Positions 1-9,899 of a stretch of 64,000 nucleotides of DNA are shown piece by piece (within the stretch, counting starts at the first letter, position 1; every line of letters begins with the position of its first letter). The translations under genes and the position numbers were made by a program. Source of the DNA: Sisyra terminalis (lineage: Eukaryota > Arthropoda > Insecta > Neuroptera > Sisyridae); the NCBI GenBank assembly GCA_958496175.1, contig OY292277.1, forward strand, positions 45,333,050 to 45,397,049, read 5' to 3'. Under the pieces are notes generated by a model. The model worked only from the letters and a program-made list of their open reading frames with translations. It made no database searches and was not told the origin of the DNA.

Positions 1-1
1 T

Positions 2-94
2 GCAGATGGAGAATACAAATTCATCATGGTATATCAAGACCACTTGACAAAATTAGTTCAAATACGTGCATTAAAATCGAAAAGGGTTGGGTAG
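2..94 (+). pseudogene. LTR-retrotransposon integrase fragment, cut by window edge
   Basis: Reading from base 2 gives about 30 residues including EYKFIMVYQDHLTK and ALKSKR, then a stop. This is recognisable as the stretch just after the first catalytic Asp of the DDE integrase core in Ty3/gypsy-type elements; the Asp itself would lie left of the window. The match breaks off at about base 94 and the following DNA is AT-rich with no continuation, so this is a truncated or 3'-eroded copy. The family assignment rests on the motif alone. Confidence 0.7.
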
Positions 95-99
95 GTTGT

Positions 100-1311
100 T
101 AAGAACCTTATAAACATATTTTGCACAAACTCATATTGGTATACATAAGGGTTTAAAATTATTGATCAAACTTATTTTTATGATTGCGTAGAGTATAAGT
201 TAATAAATCGGTAAAATTCAAACATCTTGTAATGTATAATCTCTAATTTCCAGTGTCTCTACACTAAAGTATAATAAAGATTTTAATTTTTTAATTTTTT
301 ATTTCCATTTTTAGCAGTTTAGAACAGCTCTTTCAAAAGTATTAATATTCTAAAATAATTCTTAATGCGTTAAAAAACGAAGGAATTATGCATTACGGGC
401 CTTTATATGTAGATAGGGCATAGGGTTCCTGTCTTATTCGTGCATTGGTATCTCCAGCTTATTTCTAATACAATTTAATTTAAATCAATTTTTTGCCGAC
501 TTAACAAAAGAAAACTGATTTGATAATGAGTTAGGGAGGTTTTCATACAATTTTCTATTATTTTAATTTTCAAAAAACTTAATATTTTTAGATAAATAAT
601 TACTTTTTATTTACTTGAAAATTTATATCTTCTATTTTTGATGGTGTGAATACTTTGACAATACTGAGGATTTGTTCGTAAAAAATGGTTATTATTATTT
701 AATTTTTTTTTGATTAATAAATATTATTATTTAACAATTAGATAACAAAATTTATAAGAAAAATGATTTTTTGAATTAAAATCTGGTGTTAGTAGAACAT
801 TTAAGTAGATACCTAAGTAGACTAATAAAATTTATTTATTCTAAATGTTTAAATTATTTATTTTCATTTAGATAGTAAATTAACTGATTAAAAGCCATAG
901 TATCATTTTACCCTCTGTTAGGGGTTTAAAGTCTTTGATCACTTAGCAATTTGGGAAGTTTTAATTCCCCTGCTATTATTACAGGAAGCTAAAACTAATT
1001 CAATGTAGTCAATTTAGATTTGCTCGTTGACTTTAAAGAGTTTATCTGCATTAATATTGATAAAAAATTTATTTAAAGTTTCCAAATTACAATTGATAAA
1101 TTAATGAATAATAATATATGTCCTATGACTCATTAATATTGTATATTAATAATTTATATTAATGCATTAATACTTTGTGCCAAATTTTATGAAGTATAAT
1201 GCCCTAATAAAATTAATTTACAAATATAAATATTGAAATATTGTTCTGATGCTGAATTAATAATGGAAAATTAATTGAAAAAAATGAATTAAGAATAAGT
1301 TTTAGCACAGT
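100..1311. other. AT-rich DNA, nothing recognised
   Basis: No reading frame, hairpin, terminal repeat or splice-like signal that I can support. Confidence 0.5.
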
Positions 1312-1665
1312 TTAACCGAGAAAATGAATAAATAAAAAAATTGTAATTATTTTTTTAAATAAATTCCACTCTTGTGGAATTGTTATTAATTGGAATTTTA
1401 AGTGCTGTTTTGTTGTGGTGAAAGTAATTTGGGTTGACTCTTGAGGATTGATGTTAATTTTCCTGTTTTTCAGCCATTTTTCTAAGTGCTGTATGTAGAA
1501 CTGAAGTTTATGGGTCACTTCGTTTGGGTTTATGCCAATGGGAAAAATTACAGTATCATCTACAAAGGTAGCGATTATTGTATCATCAATTACTGGTAGG
1601 GCCGATGTAAACAAGGGAAATAAGAATAATCCTAAAACACTTTCTTGAGAAATACCTTACATATC
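1312..1665 (-). pseudogene. Jockey-type LINE reverse transcriptase fragment
   Basis: On the minus strand the frame from about 1665 reads GISQESVLGLFLF, then IIATFVDDTVIF, then a W..N..K.NINP and TQITFTTTKQH stretch. These correspond to RT palm blocks GVPQGSVLG and the catalytic YADD box (here FVDD), and the KS..V.FTT segment that follows in Jockey-clade LINEs. Codon 1 of the open frame is a TTG, so no real start is present; homology runs upstream of it. The thumb and 3' end are missing. The copy ends near 1665 against a decayed hammerhead-like repeat. It is a dead fragment. Confidence 0.8.
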
Positions 1666-1689
1666 AATTGCGAAGAGATCTAATACTAA

Positions 1690-2405
1690 TTGATAACCAC
1701 TGAAGATTTTTGCATTTGGCAACCAAAATACGTATCAAGAGTTTAAACAAACTTTTAACGTTTAACAAAATTTTTTCTTGGGAAAACCTTACAAAATTTT
1801 TTGGCTAAAGCTTTGCCATACCTTAAGCAGTTACAAACCTCAAAACCAATGGATAGATAATAATGTCTTTGGCAAGAAAGTTTGACTGAATTTTACAAAT
1901 TCATAAGAAATGTGCAGGTAATGTTTTGTGTTAATGGTTTAGTGCATTTTTACGAAAATGTTATATTTTATCTTATGAATATTTTAAAATCAAACGACTG
2001 TTTGTCTCCTGGAATCCCAAAATGTTTTCATGAAATTCCAGTGTTCCCTAATACTACTTGATATAACCACAGAAAAATATTGTTTTTGGTAATCGAAATA
2101 TGTATAAAGAGCAAAGTTTAACAAACTTTTTTTCTTGGGATCCCTTACAAAAGTTTTTGGGTAAAGCTTTGCCATACCTTAAGCAGTTACAAACCTCAAA
2201 ACCAATGGATAGCTAATAATATCTTTGGCAAGAAAGTTTGATCAAATTTTACAAATTCATAAGAAATGTACAAGTAATGTTTTGTATTAATAGTTTAGTG
2301 CATTTTTACGAATATATTATGTCTTATATTACGAATATTTTAAAATCAAACGACAATTTGTCTCCTGGAATCCCAAAATGTTTTCATGGAATACCAGGAT
2401 TCCAC
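1690..2405. repeat. tandem duplication, two units of about 358 bp
   Basis: The block containing CTTGGG...CCTTAC at 1776 recurs at 2134, and similarity runs through TTTGGCAAGAAAGTTTGA and AAATCAAACGAC to about 2040 and 2400. Each unit starts with a decayed form of the family-4 hammerhead-like motif (ACCACTGAAGATT then AAATACG at about 1697-1735; a weaker one at 2058-2110). The units differ at many positions, so the duplication is old. Confidence 0.75.
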
Positions 2406-2429
2406 GGAAACCACTTTGGGAAACACTGA

Positions 2430-3560
2430 TCTAGAGCAATACTTTAGGAAATCGTTTTGAACTATTTCTTTTTGAAAGATGCATGTCTCCTTCCAAAGGT
2501 TGGCGATCTAATTAACGATAATTCTATGTGAGATTGCAGCCCTAAATAATTCTGTGGAGGTCCACCCATACCATTGATATTTTGCCCGCTAAATTTTCTT
2601 CAATCGGGAAAAACAATAGTTCTATCCCCTTGTAAATTTCCAGGACTATGTACATGAATTTTTGTAACACTTCTATAGATGAATAATTTGTATGTAAATA
2701 CTTATGTATTTTGGTCAAATACATAATACAAAATGTGTTCTATATACCGGAGCTTTCTTTCATTGATGGGTGACAGGAGCTTTATCTTCTTACTCGTACA
2801 TCTGAGCTCACCTCATTGGTTATTCGGTCTTCCTGGGTACATGCAAGATACGACAATACACGTATGTCTCAAATTGTTGTAGAAAATTTGTTATAGACCA
2901 TATAAAAACGCAGTAGATGTATAGGGAGATGAAAGCCCAGGTCTCCATTGATAAGAAAATTCTTCATAGAAACAAATGCTAGCATGGCCTGTTCGACATT
3001 TTTTAGGGTCGCTAGCCTCATTGATGAAGGTCCCAAAATATTTCATATTTTCGAGCATAAGTTCAAAATTTGGGTTATACCTAATTTTTGAGGAAATCAT
3101 TTAATAAAATTGGACTCATAATATACCATAGTTTTATATATAGTGTTAATGTGGTAATAAAAATATTTAATCCCAAAAACTTTATAACTGATGCACACTT
3201 TTTAGGACTATTTTTCAAAAATCGCTGTAACTCAACTAATTATTGGGTCATTTCTTGGAATTTTTCCTCCCACAAGATAAATTAAGATTATTTTAGAAAA
3301 AAAGCTCTCCATTGCAAGACCTTAATATATTTTAAACCATCTTTTATGAAGACAAATCCAGATTTTCCTTACATCTGCGTTTTTGTCTAATGAACTCTGA
3401 TGTTTAATTAATGATCCACTTTAATTTAAATTTTGTAGTATCATCAATTTTATCATTTGATTTTCAATTGAATTTTAGAAATGGAAGACATTTTGTTTTC
3501 TCTGTTGGCTTAAAAATGAGACAAAAATTTGTTCTCCATTAGCACTTCCATTAATGTGAT
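2430..3560. other. unassigned sequence
   Basis: Moderately AT-rich with short open frames on both strands (e.g. minus 2891-3100) that do not resemble any protein I know. No terminal repeats seen. Confidence 0.4.
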
Positions 3561-4319
3561 AAGACTTACACTGACGGCACGTGTAATCTCGATTTAACCC
3601 AAATAAACACTTAAACGAGATGGTTAACGAGCGATTTGAAGAATTCAAGAAGTAATAAATGTAGAGACATTAATACGGCCATCGATCGTGTCGCGTCTTA
3701 CCTATAGCTTTCACTTGATCCGTCCAGTTGTTAACGCTGGAAAAATATACATTTATATTTAATTAATGGTGACTTTCTGTCACATTAAACACCAGAGAAG
3801 TAAAAAAAAAAACATTTTTTTCCACCAAATCTTCTCGAGGTTTCAATTCAAATCGATGGTGTTAGAGATGTTAATGTTTGTTTTAGAAAGTCATTGAATT
3901 TTTTTACCGGCTTAATCGATTTTTTAAGCTTCTTGAAAGTTGTTTATTCTTCGATGGTTCGATCCTTGACTTTTTTTTTTACGTTGAATGAAATCGATTT
4001 TATCGATCGAAAGATGATTTGAATGAAGAAGGAGTTGCCGCCAAAGTCATTGGCTTTCTTCAATTTGCGTTGGTGTTCGATACAGTAAATGTATCCACCT
4101 GCTCAACCCAACCTGTTGCCAATGCCGGTCCTGCAATCTTCGTGAATCCTCATCCGCTTTCTCTTCAATTATAAAATTGTCTTCACTCGTCCAACGTCCA
4201 TCTTTACAACGATCAAGATCGCCGAAAAAAGTTCACAATGTAACTCGTTTTTTGGCGATCTGCAAAAAACGTCAAAAGTCGTTAGAGTTGAACATTTTTT
4301 TCTTGTAAATAAGTTCAAG
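3560..4319 (+). other. GC-richer patch ending in a strong splice donor; candidate untranslated first exon
   Basis: This stretch has more C, G and CpG than its surroundings and no similarity to the repeats in the window. It ends at 4319 with AAG followed by GTGAGT, a near-ideal metazoan 5' splice site. No long frame crosses it, so if exonic it would be 5' UTR. The open frame after the donor (4324-4611) has no recognisable domain. The exon call is inference from composition plus donor only. Confidence 0.3.
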
Positions 4320-4619
4320 GTGAGTGAGCCAATATCGGATAAATCAGAAAAAAATCCCTTCTAACCGGCATGGCATCGGCCATAGTGTTCTGTTCGATTC
4401 GGCTCGGCTCTCTTTCACTCAAAGCCAAAAGTGGAACTGTTGGAAATCAATGAAGACATGCAATTTAACTTGTTTGTATCTTTTTCCATTCATTTTCGAT
4501 TCGGTTTCTCGTTCGGATGTGAACAAGTGTGAAGAGAGTACCTACCATCCGACCATCGTGGATGGAGGTGCTCGATGGCCGGTTTCTGTGCCAGTCAATG
4601 AGACGAACTAGCGACACAG

Positions 4620-5076
4620 AAGTGAATTAATGATGTCATAGACGAGAAGAAACTTCCTCAGCATGTTTATTTGTTGCTTTGAACTAAATAAATAGAAAAG
4701 ATCTTTCATCATTCTCAATTATTGTTTGGTCAAAGTTTTCACTGGCAACAAGGCACGGCAGTGGCTGTCCTACTGGAAAAATGCTAGCTGATTGAGCATT
4801 GTGGGTAGAACAGCCCAACATACCGACGATTTTTAGAGAATTGTCTCAGTTTTCGTAGCAAAACTACTGACAATTTCAATTAAAATTTTAGTGATGAAAG
4901 TCTACCACATGATTTCAAATTCAAAAAGACTGATTATTTGCCGAACTAATTAAGGCTGTATTGAGATAAAATCTGTTAAAATATATACTTTTCCAGAATT
5001 GTATAAAAAAAGAAACGAAAAGACAACCCCCAACCTGGAAAAAGCACTCATATAAGAATGAATACAAAAGCAAGCA
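4620..5076. other. intergenic or intronic sequence
   Basis: No coding or repeat signal recognised before the foldback element starting at 5085. Confidence 0.4.
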
Positions 5077-5084
5077 GGAAATTA

Positions 5085-5677
5085 GGTATAAGCTTGGATC
5101 AGGAACGTCGAAATTTGAAAACTGTTTTCGATATTATTTCTGTACGTATTGTTCATTCGAATGCAATTTGTACGTAAATTTTGACATGCCAGAAATGAAG
5201 TAGCGACTGTTATTTTCAAATATGTATTTCAATTGTATTATGTAAAATTAAATTTTCTAAATAAAGTTTACTTTGGCTCAAGTCCATTTCAGCACACCCA
5301 CAAATTTTGGCAACGTTGCATTTTCGACTTTGTTTTAATTTAATTCGCGATTAAATCGGTCTATAATAAAAATTTACCCACAAAAGAGAGAATTATACCA
5401 TATTAGAATTGAATTAATAAAAATATCGCGAATTAAATTAAAAACAAAATCGAAAATGCAACGTTGGCAGATTGTGGGTGTGCTAAAATGAATTTGAGAC
5501 GAAAATTTCATTTTACACATTATAATTTAAATACATATTTGAAAATAAGCGTTGCTTCTTCATTTCTGGCATGTTAAAGTTTACGTACAAATTGCATTCG
5601 AGTGAACAATACGTACCCATTCGGAATAGTTCTCTTCAGTTCTGAAAATCTCGACGTTCCTGATCCAAGCTTATACC
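5085..5677. mobile_element. foldback MITE with 8-bp target-site duplication
   Basis: The element starts GGTATAAGCTTGGATCAGG and ends with the reverse complement. Arms of roughly 270 bp pair along nearly the whole element with scattered differences, separated by a short AT-rich loop near 5365-5410. It is flanked by identical GGAAATTA at 5077-5084 and 5678-5685. An 8-bp duplication is typical of hAT-like and P-like transposases; the terminal bases do not let me choose. It has no coding capacity and must have moved in trans. Confidence 0.92.
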
Positions 5678-5771
5678 GGAAATTAAACCAGTAAGGTGTT
5701 TAGTTGTTTATAATGAAGGATAATATATAATTAAATATAAAAAAATTAATTAAATATAATTAAATAAAGGG

Positions 5772-6262
5772 ATTCAAAGGTTTAGTAAAAACTAGACGAT
5801 CATTCCAACCATCTCGCAATAAACTTATTGGACAACAGTGAGATGATAAGAAGGTTACAAAAATGGAATGTAATATATTTGCCTGATAGATTTTGTAACT
5901 TAACAAATATTCCTATTAACTATCTGTTGCCAAATTATTATTTCTCATTATAAAACTTAATTTTTATATCTTACTTATATATTGACGTTTTACAGTATTA
6001 TTAGCATTGATATTGTTATTATAGACTTTTATTATTATTCTTATTGCTACTATTGATTGTTTTGATGATTATTGCTCTAAGAATTACTATTATTGTTATT
6101 GTTGCAATTGATTGCTAAAAATCTTTGTACTTATACAGCACTAATCTACTGGGACTAGTGCTTACATCTTACATGTGATTGTCTATGGATTGAATGGACT
6201 TATTGCAACCCTATGCAGATTGTGCAATTTATTTGAAAATAAAAAAAAAATAAAAATAAAAA
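5772..6262 (+). mobile_element. 5'-truncated LINE 3' end with A-rich tail and 10-bp target-site duplication
   Basis: The segment ends in an A-rich tail (6236-6262, A runs broken by single T). AAATAAAGGG occurs immediately before it (5762-5771) and again after it (6263-6272). That pattern is target-primed reverse transcription. The body, including CTACTGGGACTAGTGCTTAC, has no reading frame and looks like a 3' UTR. The low complexity of the duplicated sequence leaves some doubt about its exact edges. LINE clade unknown. Confidence 0.7.
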
Positions 6263-6659
6263 AAATAAAGGGTGCGATTTAAATGTATGTCAAAAAAGTG
6301 TGTTTTAACGCCAGATAATAAGAGGGAACAGTTCTTTCATAATATGTACAGAAAAATATTATACTGGACATCTATGTATGAAAAAAAATGCAACATTGGT
6401 TATTTAAATAGCATTAAAATTTGATTTACAGCTATATAATATAATTTAACATCTAAATATTAAGATAAGTTGGTAAAAATGTTTAGATTTGAAAATTATC
6501 CGCCAATTTAAAAAAAGTCCAATTAAAAAATATTTTTTGATAATAAATTACAACTGATAAATTGATATTAATATTGATATACCTAGCAAATTTATTAATT
6601 TATAATTAATGAACAAATTGATTTTACAAACGTGCAAAATACACAAACTTTTGTAAAAG

Positions 6660-7338
6660 GCTGCAGTACTTTTCGTAGAAAAATGGAAAGAAATAGTTCC
6701 GGAATTTATTAATTATTTCAATACACTACGTGGCTAAAATCATATCAAAATTAGTTCAATGGTACAGCATCAGGATATCTAAGTACAAACAATGGGATTG
6801 AATCTAACAATTCCATAATTAAAAAAGAATATACTTTAAGAGATTGTTTATCTGATTCTCAAGTTTTAAATAAATTAAATGATTTAGTAATTAAATGATC
6901 TATGACCAGAAATCCAGAGCTGCAATGCTACAAAATGTTTTCTGTGAATCCAAAAGTTACTTTAAAAGAATGGACCAAATCTTATCGTTGGGCATTGCAA
7001 AAGCAAGAAAATAATAATGTACTTCAATGTACTTCAAATTTGAGTTATAAAAGTATAACTTCAGAATTGGTAACCAAATTTATTATTGAAAACTGGGAAA
7101 CTTTTGAAGATTTTGAACAGATTTTTATGGCACTTAGGAGTTTAATATTAATGCTGATATTAGTATATGTAATTGTATAGGTCCAATATTTCAAATAAAA
7201 TATAAGTTCAATACCTTGGGTTTTCTAATTCGTTTGAAAAAAATTAAAGTTCCTGAGGAAACTAAATGTATTCCTTTAGGACAAAAACGTAAATGTAGGC
7301 ACCCATCAAAAGCAAAAAAAGCATTAATTATTCAATAA
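6660..7338 (+). pseudogene. MULE-type transposase, C-terminal part, decayed
   Basis: In shifting frames the plus strand reads VEKWKEIVPEFINYF, then GYLSTNNGIESNN and KKEYTLRDCLS, then an open stretch 6902-7180 (RNPELQCYKMFS, LKEWTKSYRWA, WETFEDFEQIF), then after a frameshift at about 7160 ICNC...IRLKKIKVPEETK and PLGQKRK..HPSKAKKAL to a stop at 7336-7338. The order matches insect Mutator-like transposases: end of the DDE core, the STNNG(I/L)ES block, a SWIM zinc finger and a basic tail. The second half of the SWIM finger (normally CxH) reads FNT, so zinc binding is lost. Several frameshifts and stops make it a pseudogene. Confidence 0.8.
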
Positions 7339-7654
7339 ATTTACTTATTTGACCTCAAAATGTACGCTACTTGGCGTTTTAATTCTATTTTATACATGCT
7401 TCTGTTGTTGTTTTATACTTAAATTATATATCTATTTGATCCATATTGGAGCTAAATGTTTAAATCTGGCGTGCAAATCACCGATTTAAAAAATTAAATG
7501 TTTGGTGTTAATTAAAATATTTTAATGTGAACTTATATATACCCCTGAAAAAATAACAGAATTTTTCTTATAATTCAGACATTATTGCTCAATGTATTCG
7601 ATTATAAATAGATGCGGGTAAATAAATAATTTTTTCATCTCTTCATTAATTAAA

Positions 7655-8440
7655 TTGTGGGTTAATATATATACAGCCCAGAAGAAATTAGTAAACTTAG
7701 TGATCGGCAAAGTCCCCAAAGTTCATCAGATGGTAACAACTCTCAGTATAATAAAAGCAGGGGTTCCACTAGGTAGCATACTAGGGCTTCTTTTGTATTT
7801 CTTTTATACATCTGAGATACCAAATCAAACCAATGTATCTAGTAGTAATATTGGCTGATTCCACAAAAATTATAATTGCTGTAAATTACCCTGCAGAAGT
7901 TTTGCTGAAGCTCCAAAATAACCTAGACTAACTTGAAAAATGGAAAATTCAAATAAAAAGCGCTAAATCCTCCCATTGTTCACATTCCGTAGAAAAATAT
8001 GCCCAAACATATTGAAACAAACCCAAACATATATAAAACACAAAAGGACATCTAAATTAAAAGCTTACAACAATGCACTGGTTACAAGGAAGAATTTCAT
8101 TTCTGGATATTGATAATAAAGTATTAATCTACGAAGCAATACTCAAACCAATATAGTCTTATGGTAGACTTGTACAACTAAGGGGAACAGCCTAAAATTA
8201 AAATATTGAAATACTACAACGTTCTCAATCAAAGACAATAAGGCATATACTAAAGGTCTCATATTATATTAATAACAGAATAATACTTAAGAATACAGGG
8301 CTATCAAATATCAATAAGGAGGTGATAAGGTTTAGTACAGCTTGTCTCAATAGTCTGGACAACCACCCCAATGTCTTAGCCATCACCCTACTAGATAAAG
8401 AAGAAATCACAATTTGACTTTAGCGATAGAAAGAGTTGAA
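7655..8440 (+). pseudogene. Jockey-type LINE reverse transcriptase, C-terminal half
   Basis: The plus strand reads IIKAGVPLGSILGLLLYFFYTSEIP (palm block), then in another frame LADSTKIIIAV in place of FADDT, LQNNLD..LEKW, KSAKSSH, and later KVLIYEAILKP and a C-terminal part resembling LDNHPNVLAITLLD. This is the same domain order as the better preserved Jockey copy at 53760-56370. The catalytic DD is destroyed and frames change repeatedly. A repeat with a hammerhead-like core follows directly at 8512. Confidence 0.8.
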
Positions 8441-8511
8441 CTTTCCTTACAAAAATGAAGCTAATTTATCAAATTCAAACAGTATTGCTTATTAAATAAT
8501 TTTTATTTATT

Positions 8512-8695
8512 TATTGAATTTAAATTGAAAATATTATATTTTTTGTGATTCAAGAAGCCTGATGAAGTTACGATACGTAACGAAACGTAACTAATTTGAA
8601 TATTAAAAAATATTAAATAAAAAATCCGATCTTAAACAACCTGAATTGTGTTCTTATTTAATAAAAGCTGAGATCTGAATTTTATCATCTATTAC
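8512..8695 (+). repeat. family-1 repeat with hammerhead-like RNA
   Basis: About 180 bp from TTATTGAATTTAAAT to GAATTTTATCATC, homologous to 63178-63382 and to the inverted copy at 62975-63130. It resembles the pseudo-LTR of a Penelope-like element or a small non-autonomous retroelement that carries its own ribozyme. Confidence 0.7.
8549..8600 (+). ncRNA. hammerhead-ribozyme-like motif, family 1
   Basis: Core CTGATGA at 8559-8565, one extra A, stem II GTTACG-ATA-CGTAAC, then GAA, helix III AC/GT with no loop, and A at the cleavage position (8589). Flanks TTCAA (8549-8553) and TTGAA (8596-8600) re-pair as outer stem I beyond a purine-rich internal loop; the inner stem keeps only part of its pairs. 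Activity is untested and the extra A is non-canonical. Confidence 0.6.
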
Positions 8696-9554
8696 TGTTT
8701 ATTTTATTTTTATGATTGTTATAATTTTAATATATGTTTTCCCACCAAATTACTTTCAAAAATAGTAATAAATCGATGAATTTATATTGTAAGAGTCGAA
8801 AAATGAATAATTTGGTGTTATTTTGTAGTTTATAGCGATTTTGCAAGAAAATTTGTCAATATTTTATGGACCGATCTGAAAAGATTATTTTATTGTAAGT
8901 AAAATTATGTGGAGAAGGACCACCCAACAGGTTCTGAGAAACCTGGAACTCCCCACGTGACAGCCATGTTTTTAATCGCCATACAGCGGCAGTGATGTTG
9001 GATTAAGAAGAAAATTATGTCATTATAGAGCAATTGCAATTGTTGTACTTCAGCAGACTGTGCAGAATAAATGATTTAAAAAAATATATATTTTTTAGTA
9101 TCCTTAATCTTTACTCTCTCCTCCAATAGTGAACTTGTTAAAAAAATCAATAAAATCAAAAAAAAATCGAAAAAAGAAAAACCATTTCGAGAAAAAAAGC
9201 TTCTTATTTGAACTGGAGAAAAGCTCTACGAAAAAATTGATTTTCTCAATAGTTTATCGATAAAGGACTGGGAAAACTGATTTTTTTGGATTCATTTTCC
9301 ACAGAGCTTACGTCGTTTTCCTGTCATTTTTTTGATCTATATATGTTGCATCAAGAGGAGAGAGGGTTTAAGAACGTTGAAAAAGTTTCAAGGATCAAAT
9401 TTTGTCGTTTAAACATAAAATAAAACTAAGAATGTATATAACGGGAATTTGGGCATAAGACGCATCAATTGACTATTTAATGTTATATGTAATGCATTAA
9501 TGATTCTTATTTTCTGGATACATTTTAATATTTGATGTTTTTTTTAAATTTTTT

Positions 9555-9592
9555 GTACTACGTTTCGCCACTTTCGCAGCTTCTTCAGGTAC
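9555..9592 (-). ncRNA. hammerhead-ribozyme-like motif, family 3 (minus copy)
   Basis: On the minus strand: GTAC, CTGAAGA, extra A, stem II GCTGC-GAAA-GTGGC closed by a GNRA tetraloop, GAA, AC/GT, A, then GTAC. The two GTAC segments pair as stem I. Predicted cleavage follows GTA. Confidence 0.6.
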
Positions 9593-9630
9593 TACAAACA
9601 GACAAACAAACAAACAAACAGATGTTTGTA

Positions 9631-9668
9631 GTACCTGAAGAAGCTGCAAAAGTGGCGAAACGTAGTAC
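9631..9668 (+). ncRNA. hammerhead-ribozyme-like motif, family 3 (plus copy)
   Basis: Same layout as the minus copy, with loop II AAAA instead of GAAA. Core CTGAAGA at 9635-9641, GAAAC at 9657-9661, stem I GTAC 9631-9634 with GTAC 9665-9668. Confidence 0.6.
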
Positions 9669-9899
9669 AAAAAATTTAATAAAAACATCAAATATTAAAA
9701 AGTATCCCTAAAATAAGAATCATTAATGCATAATAAAACTATGGATAAGAATACCAACAATGTTATATGTAATAGCAATTTTAATGTTGACAAACAATAG
9801 GCATAATGAAGTTGCTAGAAGAAGTTTAAATAAATATACGAAACGTCGCCACTTTAAATAGTCTATTGATGCGTCTTACGCCCAAATTCCCGTTATCCT

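Larger units (their letters stand above)
9438..9896. mobile_element. foldback element with two inverted family-3 hammerhead-like motifs
   Basis: Outer arms run from ATAACGGGAATTTGGGC (9438 on) to the reverse complement ending at 9896. Inner arms pair about 9495-9600 with 9625-9730 around a (CAAA)n loop (9601-9620). Each inner arm holds one hammerhead-like core. A target duplication is not clear (TATA left, TATC right). This looks like two Penelope-type terminal repeats joined head to head. Confidence 0.75.

Noticed and set aside
4324..4611. 95-codon plus-strand frame
   Set aside because: Begins right at a strong splice donor and has no known domain; more likely intronic chance frame.
9601..9620. 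CAAA array as a possible CRISPR-like or satellite repeat
   Set aside because: Four-base microsatellite in the loop of a foldback; no spacers.
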